Positions 45,316-52,534 of a stretch of 64,000 nucleotides of DNA are shown here, one piece after another. The DNA comes from SH-MAG3 sp036374995 (GTDB lineage Bacteria; Gemmatimonadota; Gemmatimonadetes; Longimicrobiales; RSA9), in the NCBI GenBank assembly GCA_036374995.1, contig DASUSS010000069.1, positions 1 through 64,000 on the forward strand, read 5' to 3'. Positions within the stretch are counted from its first letter, which is position 1. Each line of letters begins with the position of its first letter. The notes below the pieces were generated by a model. The model was not told the DNA's origin and made no database searches. It was given only the letters and a program-made list of their open reading frames with translations. The position numbers were made by a program, and so were the translations under genes.

Positions 45316-46596
45316 CTACACGTCGCCTTCCACCGGCGGAGGGTACTCGTCCTGCGGGATGCGGAACAGCTCGTCGAGCGCGGGCGCCGTGGCGTTGCCG
45401 AGCACGCGGTTCGCCACGTACTCGCCGACGACGGGGCCCATCTTGTACCCCTCCGCGTTGCCGGCGCCGGCGATCCACGCATTCTCCCGGCCCGGCACGC
45501 GGTCGATGATGAAGTTGCGGTGGACGCTCAGCTCGTAATGGCAGGCGCGGGTCTCGAGCAGCGGCGCCTCCTTCAGGATCGGGAAGCGCTGCGCCAGGAA
45601 ATCGCGCGGCCGGCTGAAGTTCTCCGGGTCGATCCAGCGCTCGACGGTATCCGGATCGGAGTGCGGCCGGCCGCCCGTGCGCACCCGGAAACCTCGGTTG
45701 TCGGGACCCAGGGCAGGCCAGCCCGTTACGCCGGGAAAGTTGTAGCTGGGCAGAGCCGGGAACGTGAACCGGTCGTCGCCCGGCGGCGTGCCGAAATAGT
45801 AGACGTGGCCGAGCGGTGTACGCATGCGCCTGCCGAGCACGTCCGGGAACACCTTCCACAGCCACGGCCCGCACGCGAAGACGTACTGTCCCGCAACCAG
45901 ACTGCCGCCGGGGGCGAGCGCGACGTCCTGCATCCGCGGGCCAGCGCCGCCACCGGGCTCGGCCCGCGCCGTCACGATCGTGCCCCCCTCCTGGCGGAAC
46001 ACTTCCGCCACCGCCTCGCACGCGCGCCGCGCGCGCACCACGCCCGCGTCGTGCTCGTACAGCGCGACCTCGATGTCTTCCAGCTGCATGGCCGGATAGC
46101 GGCGGCGCACCTCATCACCGGTGAGCACGTCGTGCCGCACGCCGTACTTCTTCCACGTCGCGAGTGTTTCCTCCAGGAACGACTCCATCCGCGCGCGGCA
46201 GATGATGTCGCCCGTCTGATAGAACAGCCGCATCCGGAGCGGCCGGCCATACTCCTCGTCGAAACGGATCCACCGCCGGATCGCCTCGCTCGCCCACCGC
46301 GTCCACTGCTCGTTGTCACCGTAGGCCGTACGCACTCCGCGCGTCTCGTCGCCCGAGCTCGCGCGCGAGTTGCCCGGACCGTACTGATCGATGAGCGTCA
46401 CGGTCGCGCCCAGCCGCTGGAGATGCAGCGCCGTCCAGCCGCCCCAGGCGCCCGCACCGATCACGGCGATATCCGCGGCGCCCCCCGACAGCGCCGGAGC
46501 CCGCCGCTCCAGCAGTACCGCATCCAGCCGCGATGCGGACGCGCCGAGTGCGCCCGCCGCAGCGCCCGCAGACTTCAGGAATTCCCGTCGATCCAT
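45316..46596 (-). CDS. Tat-exported FAD-dependent oxidoreductase (sarcosine oxidase-like)
   Basis: A 426-residue flavoprotein. The N-terminus MDRREFLKSAGAAAGALGAS has a twin-arginine signal; the FAD motif DIAVIGAGAWGGWTALHLQR starts at about residue 42. The segments LIDQYGPGNSRASSGDETRG and YHFGTPPGDDRF-like YYFGTPPGD match monomeric sarcosine oxidase / N-methyl amino-acid oxidase proteins, and the C-terminal IAGAGNAEGYKMGPVVGEYV is the second FAD contact. The ATG follows GGAG. It is divergent from a cytochrome c gene, so electrons from the oxidation could pass to it; that is inference. Confidence 0.9.
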   Translation of the reverse strand: MDRREFLKSAGAAAGALGASASRLDAVLLERRAPALSGGAADIAVIGAGAWGGWTALHLQRLGATVTLIDQYGPGNSRASSGDETRGVRTAYGDNEQWTRWASEAIRRWIRFDEEYGRPLRMRLFYQTGDIICRARMESFLEETLATWKKYGVRHDVLTGDEVRRRYPAMQLEDIEVALYEHDAGVVRARRACEAVAEVFRQEGGTIVTARAEPGGGAGPRMQDVALAPGGSLVAGQYVFACGPWLWKVFPDVLGRRMRTPLGHVYYFGTPPGDDRFTFPALPSYNFPGVTGWPALGPDNRGFRVRTGGRPHSDPDTVERWIDPENFSRPRDFLAQRFPILKEAPLLETRACHYELSVHRNFIIDRVPGRENAWIAGAGNAEGYKMGPVVGEYVANRVLGNATAPALDELFRIPQDEYPPPVEGDV

Positions 46597-46630
46597 CGCT
46601 CCGGCTCTCCTGTTCCGGGCCCCGTTCGAC

Positions 46631-46660
46631 TTGACGCGGTCGCGACGTCGCTGCTACTAC
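46631..46660 (+). promoter_or_regulatory. Possible promoter of the cytochrome c gene
   Basis: TTGACG at 46631-46636 and TACTAC at 46655-46660 with an 18-bp spacer, 71 bp before the ATG at 46731. The -35 is good and the -10 moderate, so this is a plausible sigma-70 promoter only. Confidence 0.45.
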
Positions 46661-46730
46661 TTTCGGTACTTCGCATAGCCCCGGGATGGCCGAGCCGCCG
46701 TCCACTTCAAGCCATCATCGAGGAATTCGA

Positions 46731-47144
46731 ATGGAGCTCGGCACCCGGCTGGGTGTGTCTCTCTCACCGCTCGCGATCGCGCTGCTCCTCGCCGCGCGAC
46801 CGGCCGCCGCACAGTCCGCTCCCGCCGACAGCAGCCGCAGCGCCGAAGGCGCGTATTCCGCCGCACAGGCGACGGAAGGCGAAAACACGTTCCGCACCGT
46901 CTGCGGCAACTGCCACGGCACCGCCGAGTTCAGCGGCCAGACGTTCCGGAAGATCTGGACGGGACGACCCGTCTACGAGCTGTTCGATCTCGTGCGCAAT
47001 GCCATGCCGCTCGACAACCCCGGCGGCCTCAGCCGTACGGAGTACGCCGCCGTCATCGCCTATGTCCTCAAGCTGAACGGATATCCCGCCGGACCGGCGG
47101 CACTGCCGGTCGAGGACGCGCCGCTGCGACTGATCCGGTTCTAG
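46731..47144 (+). CDS. Exported single-heme cytochrome c
   Basis: A 137-residue c-type cytochrome with a signal peptide (LGVSLSPLAIALLLAARPAAAQ, cleavage near residue 28). The heme-binding motif is CGNCH (Cys58, Cys61, His62); the sixth ligand is probably the Met in RNAMPLDNPG. The fold matches class I cytochromes of the XoxG/ExaB type (GGLSRTEYAAVIAYVLKLNG). It is convergent with the PQQ dehydrogenase gene, sharing a terminator; it is a likely electron acceptor for that enzyme. The ATG at 46731 follows GAGGAATTCGA. Confidence 0.93.
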   Translation: MELGTRLGVSLSPLAIALLLAARPAAAQSAPADSSRSAEGAYSAAQATEGENTFRTVCGNCHGTAEFSGQTFRKIWTGRPVYELFDLVRNAMPLDNPGGLSRTEYAAVIAYVLKLNGYPAGPAALPVEDAPLRLIRF

Positions 47145-47177
47145 CTCGGCGGGACTCCGGAGCCGCCGAGCTTATTT
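47143..47177. terminator. Rho-independent bidirectional terminator
   Basis: AGCTCGGCGG at 47143-47152 pairs perfectly with CCGCCGAGCT at 47163-47172, with an inner CTCCGGAG, and is followed on the plus strand by TATTT. It begins inside the cytochrome c stop codon and ends 3 bp before the stop of the convergent PQQ dehydrogenase gene, so it can serve both. Confidence 0.8.
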
Positions 47178-47179
47178 CC

Positions 47180-49138
47180 CTACGGCAGCCGCAGGGCCAC
47201 CAGCGATCCCGGATGCTGGCCGCCCCCGACCGCCGTCACGATGTACTGCTTCCCGTCGTGCATGTACGTCATCGGCGCCGCATTCGTCGGCGCGGGCAGC
47301 TCGACGGCCGCGAGCTCGTCACCCGTCCGCTTGTCGACGGCATGGAACAGCGGTGCGCCGCCGCGGCCCTCGCCGTACATCAGCAGCGTCTTCGTCACGA
47401 GCGCGGTCGCATGCGCGCCCTTGCCGGTTCGCGGAATCTCGACGCCGCGCAGCATCGGGTGGTTCTTCACGTTGTCCGGCGTGTCACCGTTCGGGATCCA
47501 CCACAGCGTCTCGCCGGTGTTCAGGTCGATCGCCGTGATCCGTCCGTACGGGGGCTTGTACAGCGGCAGGCCCTCGACGCCGCCGACGCCGCCCGGACCG
47601 TTCGTCACGAGGTCCATGTTCGAGTCCGGATCGCGCTCCTTGCCGGGCATCAGCACCGGCGCACTGCACCCCTTCGTCGATGCGACGTAGAGAACGCCCG
47701 TTTCCGGATCGACGACGGATCCGCCCGGGATGTTCGCGCCGCCGTTCGCACCGGGGCAGTGCACGGACGCGCGCAGGCCGTGCGGGTTGTCGCGGTGCAG
47801 CGGCGGATTGAACAGCGGGCCGAGCCGGAACTGCGAGACGTGCTCGATCGCGCGCTGCCGCAGCTCCGGCGTGTAATCGATCAGGTCGTCGATCGTGAGT
47901 CCCTGCATCTCGAACGGAGCGGGCCGCGTCGGGAACGGCTGCGTCGGCCAGGTCTTCTCACCCGGCACCTCCGATTGCGGCACGGGTCGCTCCTCGATCG
48001 GCCACACGGGCTCGCCCGTCACACGGTTGAACACGTAGGTGAAGCCCTGCTTCGTCGTCTGTGCCACGATCGGCACCTGACGCCCGTTCATCGTCACGTT
48101 CACGACGTGAGGTGACGTCGGATTGTCGTAATTCCAGATGTCGTGGTGCACGGTCTGGAAGTGCCAGATGCGCCGGCCGGTCTTCGCATCCAGAGCGAGC
48201 ACGCTCGTCGAGAACAGCGTGCTGCCCGGGCGATGACCGCCGTAGTAGTCGTTCGTCGGTGGATCCGTCGGGATGTAGACGATGCCGCGCTCGAGGTCGG
48301 CCGACAGCGGCGCCCACGCAGAGATGTTGCCCGTGTACTTCCACGCATCGCCCTCCCACGTGTCGTGACCGAGCTCGCCCGGCTGCGGCACCACGTTGAA
48401 CTTCCACAGGTGCCGGCCCGTGCGCGAGTCGTAGGCGAGGATGTGGCCGGGGACGTTCTCCTTCCGCGTCTGGTAGTAGCCCTGCTCGTGCGAGTTGCCC
48501 ACCACGATCACGCCGTTCACGACGATCGGCGGCGATGAGTTCGTGATGATGCTCACCGAATCGGCAATGCCGAACTCCGGGTCGTACGGGTAGCCGAGGT
48601 CCGCGAGCAGGTCGACCGTCCCGTTTCTCCCGAACCTCTCGACCGGCCGGCCCGTCTTCGCATCGAGAGCGTGGAGGAAGAACGCGGGCGTCACGACGTA
48701 GATCACGCCGCGGCCGTCGATCTCGTCGTACGCGACGCCCTTGCCGTAGTTCTGCCGCATGGATCGCTCGAAGCGCTTCGTGTGCGGCTCGCGGAACGTC
48801 CACAGCGTCTCGCCCGTCGCCGGATCGAGCGCGACCACCGTGCGTCTCGAGCCCGCCACCGTGTAGAGGATGCCGTCGATGTAGGACGGCGTCGCGCGCA
48901 GGATGTTGTCGCGCGACGGCCCGTAGTTGTCGCCCCGCCAGACCCACGCGACCTCGAGTGTTCCGAAGTTCGCCGCATCGATCTGCTCGAGCGGCGAGTA
49001 GCGCGTGCTCCAGGCGTCCGCACCCCAGTAGCGCCACTCACCGGAGGGATTGCCGCGTTCCTGCGCCCCGACCGGCGCGGGAGCGAGGAGGATGGCCAGG
49101 ATCATGACACGATGGACTACGCGCTGCGGACGTCGCAT
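47180..49138 (-). CDS. PQQ-dependent dehydrogenase (quinoprotein, glucose/alcohol dehydrogenase family)
   Basis: A 652-residue periplasmic quinoprotein with signal peptide (VMILAILLAPAPVGAQ). The eight-bladed propeller pattern is clear: GEWRYWGADAWSTRYSPLEQ, LDPATGETLWTFREPH, YDSRTGRHLWKFNVVP, LDAKTGRRIWHFQTVHHDIW and NYDNPTSPHVV, the last being the PQQ/Ca-binding region. It resembles membrane-less glucose-dehydrogenase-like PQQ enzymes; C-terminal IDLNTGETLWWIPNGD and YMHDGKQYIVTAVGGGQHPG fit. No heme domain is fused, and the cytochrome c encoded convergently may accept electrons. PQQ synthesis genes are not in the window. Substrate not predictable. Confidence 0.94.
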   Translation of the reverse strand: MRRPQRVVHRVMILAILLAPAPVGAQERGNPSGEWRYWGADAWSTRYSPLEQIDAANFGTLEVAWVWRGDNYGPSRDNILRATPSYIDGILYTVAGSRRTVVALDPATGETLWTFREPHTKRFERSMRQNYGKGVAYDEIDGRGVIYVVTPAFFLHALDAKTGRPVERFGRNGTVDLLADLGYPYDPEFGIADSVSIITNSSPPIVVNGVIVVGNSHEQGYYQTRKENVPGHILAYDSRTGRHLWKFNVVPQPGELGHDTWEGDAWKYTGNISAWAPLSADLERGIVYIPTDPPTNDYYGGHRPGSTLFSTSVLALDAKTGRRIWHFQTVHHDIWNYDNPTSPHVVNVTMNGRQVPIVAQTTKQGFTYVFNRVTGEPVWPIEERPVPQSEVPGEKTWPTQPFPTRPAPFEMQGLTIDDLIDYTPELRQRAIEHVSQFRLGPLFNPPLHRDNPHGLRASVHCPGANGGANIPGGSVVDPETGVLYVASTKGCSAPVLMPGKERDPDSNMDLVTNGPGGVGGVEGLPLYKPPYGRITAIDLNTGETLWWIPNGDTPDNVKNHPMLRGVEIPRTGKGAHATALVTKTLLMYGEGRGGAPLFHAVDKRTGDELAAVELPAPTNAAPMTYMHDGKQYIVTAVGGGQHPGSLVALRLP

Positions 49139-49246
49139 AGCACCTCGCAGGTGAGGATCGGCGATTGGCTCGTACGAGACGCGGACGGGAAAGCTGCCGC
49201 TAAGGTAAGACGCAGCCCCCCGTCGCGCGAGCGTGCACGCCGACCT

Positions 49247-50122
49247 TCACGAGTGCGCGCCGCGCAGCAGCGCGACCGCACCCACGATGCTGGCGCCCGC
49301 GAGCACCACCCCGCCGCCGAGCGCCTCGCCCGCCAGCATCCAGCCGAGCAGCAGCGCAACGAGCGGATTCACGTACGAGTGCGTCGCCACGAGCGAGGGC
49401 GGCGTCCGGCACAGCAGCCACCGGTACGCGCTGAACGCCGCCACCGAGCCGAACACGATCAGGTAGGCGAGCGCACCCACCGACCGCGGGCTGAACTCCG
49501 CTGCCGCCAGGTCCGCTCCCTCGCCGAACAGCAGACCCGCCGCCAGCACGACCACTCCGCCCGCGAGCATCTCCGCACCCGCCGACCGGCTCGCCGGGCC
49601 CTTCAGCGGCGAGCGCGTCGCCCGGATCGAACCCGCGGCCCAGAAGAACGCCGCCGTGAGGACCGCCAGCGACGGCAGGAGATTCGACCGCAGCCCACCA
49701 CCGCCCTGGAGCAGGAGCGCCACGCCCACCGTGCCCAGCGCCAGGCCCGTCCACGTGCGCACGCGCGGCCGGCCGCCGCCCTGACGCCACTGCAGCAGCA
49801 CCATCCACATCGGCGACGTGGTCCCGAGCAGCGCCGCCGTCCCCGACGCGATGTGCTGCTCCGCCCAGGCCAGCGCGCCGTAACCGCCCAGAAACAGCAT
49901 CGCGCCCGTGACCGCCGACCACCGCCACTCGCGTACGCTCAACCCCGCTGCCCCGCGCCACCGCGCCCAGCCGTACAGAACCCCGCCAGCCACCAGCATC
50001 CGCGCGGCCATCGTCGTGAACGGAGGCATCGTCTCGACCGCATACGCGATCGCGAGGTACGTCGATCCCCACACCACGTAGATCGTCGCAAACGCCGCCA
50101 CCACCGTGAGCCGCGTCGACAC
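49247..50122 (-). CDS. EamA/DMT-family transporter
   Basis: A 291-residue membrane protein with ten hydrophobic segments and the two EamA repeats: ATIYVVWGSTYLAIAYAVET at the start, AWAEQHIASGTAALLGTTSP in repeat one, and VFGSVAAFSAYRWLLCRTPP with VATHSYVNPLVALLLGWMLA in repeat two. Typical exporters of amino acids or metabolites (RhaT/YdcZ/EamA). A GTG start at 50122 gives the usual length; the frame stays open upstream but that part is Pro/Gly/Val-rich non-coding sequence. It is divergent from the CGNR regulator, which probably controls it. Confidence 0.9.
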   Translation of the reverse strand: MSTRLTVVAAFATIYVVWGSTYLAIAYAVETMPPFTTMAARMLVAGGVLYGWARWRGAAGLSVREWRWSAVTGAMLFLGGYGALAWAEQHIASGTAALLGTTSPMWMVLLQWRQGGGRPRVRTWTGLALGTVGVALLLQGGGGLRSNLLPSLAVLTAAFFWAAGSIRATRSPLKGPASRSAGAEMLAGGVVVLAAGLLFGEGADLAAAEFSPRSVGALAYLIVFGSVAAFSAYRWLLCRTPPSLVATHSYVNPLVALLLGWMLAGEALGGGVVLAGASIVGAVALLRGAHS

Positions 50123-50413
50123 GACCCCCCGGCACGCCACCAGGCCCCACACGGACCGCGCCACCTCCCGCAGGCCGCGGCCGGGCGCCACCTCCACCAC
50201 CACACCGCCGCACTGCCCGGCCGCAGCTTCCACGCTCACCGCCACTGCGCCCCCACGACCTCGGCGTACCGCAGCCAGTAGATCAGCCACCACCGGCCCA
50301 CCCGGCGCAGAATTCCGCCCGACGGCCGCTCTGCCTCCGACCCCTGCGCCGGGACCGCGACCGGTCCGCCCGCGCGCGTCGCCACTGCCTCCATCGTCCC
50401 CTCCCTCTGGTAA

Positions 50414-50440
50414 AACCACCGTTCCGGCGTTATGGTGGTT
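50414..50440. promoter_or_regulatory. Inverted repeat at the EamA promoter start site
   Basis: AACCACC at 50414-50420 and GGTGGTT at 50434-50440 form a dyad with a 13-base centre, just downstream of the minus-strand -10. It is a possible operator. Confidence 0.5.
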
Positions 50441-50490
50441 ACAAGATACGCGGGATTTCTAACCTGTCAACAGTGTTTTGATGGTTACAA
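50429..50490. promoter_or_regulatory. Two 16-bp direct repeats flanking the minus-strand promoter
   Basis: GTTATGGTGGTTACAA (50429-50444) and GTTTTGATGGTTACAA (50475-50490) match at 14 of 16 positions and lie 46 bp apart, one overlapping the -10 and the other upstream of the -35 of the EamA promoter. They are the best candidates for binding sites of the divergent CGNR regulator. Confidence 0.55.
50443..50470 (-). promoter_or_regulatory. Promoter of the EamA transporter gene
   Basis: On the minus strand TTGACA (50470-50465) and TATCTT (50448-50443) are 16 bp apart. The -35 is perfect. The transcript would carry a leader of about 310 nt before the GTG at 50122. Confidence 0.65.
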
Positions 50491-50519
50491 ACGGTCCAGT
50501 TAAGCCGGAGTGAGCCAAC

Positions 50520-51155
50520 GTGGCAGAAATACAGCGCACGATGCAGAACCTCGACCTGGTCGGCGGCAATGTCGCGCTCGACTTCGCCAACAGCGGCGAT
50601 GGCCCGGTCGCGGGCGGGACGCCGACGGAGCGGCTGCACACGTACGGCGACCTGCTCACGTTCGCGCAGCGCTCGGAGCTGATCGGAGCGGGGCGGGCGG
50701 CGGAGCTGCGGGCGGAGGCGGAGCGACGGCCGGCCGCTGCGGCGGACGTGGTGGAGCGCGCCCGGGTGCTGCGCGACACGCTGTACGCCGCGTTTTCGGC
50801 AGTGGCGCACGCGGGGCGGGCGCGGCAGGAGGACATCGAGGTGCTGAACTCGTTTCTGGAGGAGGGGATGCGGTACCGCCGGCTGGAGCGGGACGAGCGG
50901 TGCTGCGGGTGGACGTGGTCGGCGGGCGAGGAGCCGCTGGCGCAGATGCTGTGGCCGATCGTCAACGCGGCGGCGGAGCTGCTCGTGGAGGGCGAGCTGG
51001 AGCGGGTGAAGACGTGCGGCAACGAGGCGTGCTCGTGGCTGTTCCTGGACATGAGCCGGAACCGGAGCCGGCGGTGGTGCGACATGAAGGACTGCGGCAA
51101 TCGGGCAAAGGCGCGCCGCCACTACGCGCGGCAGCGCGGGTCGGCCGCGGACTGA
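50520..51155 (+). CDS. CGNR zinc-finger / ABATE-domain transcriptional regulator
   Basis: A 211-residue regulator: N-terminal ABATE domain (LVGGNVALDFANSG, then a helical region to about 150) and C-terminal CGNR zinc finger TCGNEACSWLFLDMSRNRSR, ending WCDMKDCGNRAKARRHY, with Cys166, Cys171, Cys187 and Cys192. These proteins act as stress- or ligand-responsive regulators, with the ABATE domain as sensor. GTG start at 50520 with GGAG 9 bases upstream. It is divergent from the EamA transporter, whose promoter carries paired direct repeats, so control of transporter and self is likely. Confidence 0.93.
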   Translation: MAEIQRTMQNLDLVGGNVALDFANSGDGPVAGGTPTERLHTYGDLLTFAQRSELIGAGRAAELRAEAERRPAAAADVVERARVLRDTLYAAFSAVAHAGRARQEDIEVLNSFLEEGMRYRRLERDERCCGWTWSAGEEPLAQMLWPIVNAAAELLVEGELERVKTCGNEACSWLFLDMSRNRSRRWCDMKDCGNRAKARRHYARQRGSAAD

Positions 51156-51275
51156 CCCCCGGGTTCGAGACTCCGCATCGGCGAGGTCGTTCAGGTGACG
51201 CGGCTTGACGCCATGACGGCCGCGAATGCAGGTTCCCTTTCCATCCCATCCCGTAAGCGATCCCGGAGCCGGCCG

Positions 51276-52277
51276 ATGTCGCCTTCCCGCATTCTTCTGG
51301 TCACGGCGCTGCTCGTTCCTGCGGCGGTGGCGGCGCAGCCCAACCCCTACCGCGTGGCGGATGACGCGTTCGGCCAGCTGCCCGCGGGCCGCACGTGGGG
51401 AGCGACGAGCGCAGTGTATCCGGGACCGGATGGGCGGACGATCTGGGTGGCCGAGCGGTGCGGCCAGAACAGCTGCGTCGGCCGTGAGGACTGGCCGTCC
51501 GTCTTCCAGTTCGATCTCGACGGGCGTCTGCTGAAGAGCTTCGGCGCGGGCATGATCGCGTGGCCGCACGGCATCTTCGTCGACCGCGACGGCAACGTCT
51601 GGGTGACCGATGCGACGGGTATCGGCGAGATTCCCGAGGGCGTGGGTCACGTCGTCTACAAGTTCAGCCCCGACGGCGAGCTGCTGCTGACGCTGGGGAA
51701 GAAGGGTGTCGCGGGCGAGGGCACGGACGTGTTCAACCAGCCGTCCGCGGTGCTCGTTGCGCCGAACGGCGACATCTTCGTGGCCGACGGTCATGGCACG
51801 GGCGGCAACAACCGGATCGTGAAGCTCTCGAGCGATGGCCGCTTCATCGCGCAGTGGGGCACGACGGGGACGGGTCCCGGCGAGTTCCGCGATCCGCACG
51901 CGCTCGCGATGGACTCGCAGGGCCGTCTGTTCGTTGCGGACCGGGGCAACAGCCGCATCCAGATCTTCGATCAGGAAGGCCGGCACCTCGACAGCTGGAC
52001 GCAGTTCGGCCGGCCGAGCGGGCTGTTCATAGACGCGGACGATGTTCTGTACGCGACGGACTCCGAATCGAACGCGCGGCGCAATCCCGGATTCCGGCGG
52101 GGCATCTACATCGGCAGCGTGCGCGACGGGAAGGTGACCGCGTTCATCCCGGACCCCGAGCCCGATCCGGATGCGTCCGCGACGAGCGGCGCGGAAGGCG
52201 TCGCGGTGGATGCGCTCGGCAGCATCTATGGCGCGGAGGTCGGTCCGCGGACGCTGCGACGGTACGTGCGGCGCTGA
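51276..52277 (+). CDS. Secreted six-bladed beta-propeller (NHL-repeat) protein
   Basis: A 333-residue exported propeller with a signal peptide (ILLVTALLVPAAVAAQP). NHL-type repeats are visible: WPHGIFVDRDGNVWVTDATG, QPSAVLVAPNGDIFVADGHG, DPHALAMDSQGRLFVADRGN and RPSGLFIDADDVLYATDSES, with the last blade near GAEGVAVDALGSIYGAEVGP. The order resembles peptidyl-alpha-hydroxyglycine lyase-type propellers, common as secreted proteins in Gemmatimonadota and Acidobacteria. No catalytic residues can be assigned. The ATG at 51276 follows CGGAG. Confidence 0.88.
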   Translation: MSPSRILLVTALLVPAAVAAQPNPYRVADDAFGQLPAGRTWGATSAVYPGPDGRTIWVAERCGQNSCVGREDWPSVFQFDLDGRLLKSFGAGMIAWPHGIFVDRDGNVWVTDATGIGEIPEGVGHVVYKFSPDGELLLTLGKKGVAGEGTDVFNQPSAVLVAPNGDIFVADGHGTGGNNRIVKLSSDGRFIAQWGTTGTGPGEFRDPHALAMDSQGRLFVADRGNSRIQIFDQEGRHLDSWTQFGRPSGLFIDADDVLYATDSESNARRNPGFRRGIYIGSVRDGKVTAFIPDPEPDPDASATSGAEGVAVDALGSIYGAEVGPRTLRRYVRR

Positions 52278-52324
52278 CGGCTGGACGACCGCGCCGCTCC
52301 CGTTCTGACACTCGCGGCACCAGG

Positions 52325-52352
52325 CCGTCCGTCCGCGTACGCCGACGGACGG
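52325..52352. terminator. Hairpin after the propeller gene
   Basis: CCGTCCGTC at 52325-52333 pairs with GACGGACGG at 52344-52352 over a 10-base loop, 48 bp after the propeller stop. No T-run, so a factor-dependent terminator or RNA 3' hairpin is possible. Confidence 0.5.
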
Positions 52353-52461
52353 TCCGCCCCCGGACCTTGCGCGGCACCGGCGCCGGCGCTCTACTTTCCA
52401 TTGGCTCGCAGCCATTCCTGCCGGGCTCTGCGCAACCAGAAATCCTGACCCCATCGAGTGT

Positions 52462-52481
52462 CGGCCCGCATGCGGGCCGAG
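52462..52481. repeat. Perfect 20-bp palindrome upstream of amidohydrolase 1
   Basis: TCGGCCCGCATGCGGGCCGA is its own reverse complement. It lies 54 bp before the amidohydrolase ATG at 52535, where a dimeric regulator could bind; no promoter elements could be placed confidently around it. Confidence 0.5.
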
Positions 52482-52534
52482 AGGGCGACGTGCCACACCA
52501 CTCCAGCCACTCACCCGTTCTCCGGAGCCGCTCC

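Larger units (their letters stand above)
50123..50519. other. Divergent regulatory region between EamA and CGNR genes
   Basis: This 397-bp gap contains no supported gene. Its right part (50410-50500) is AT-richer and holds the minus-strand promoter, paired direct repeats and an inverted repeat. The left part is GC-rich leader sequence of the EamA transcript, 300 bp or so, with no recognised riboswitch. Confidence 0.55.

Noticed and set aside
50123..50419. N-terminal extension of the EamA transporter (99 extra residues)
   Set aside because: The extension is Pro/Gly/Val-rich without hydrophobic pattern, reaches nearly to its own promoter, and the family begins at the GTG at 50122.
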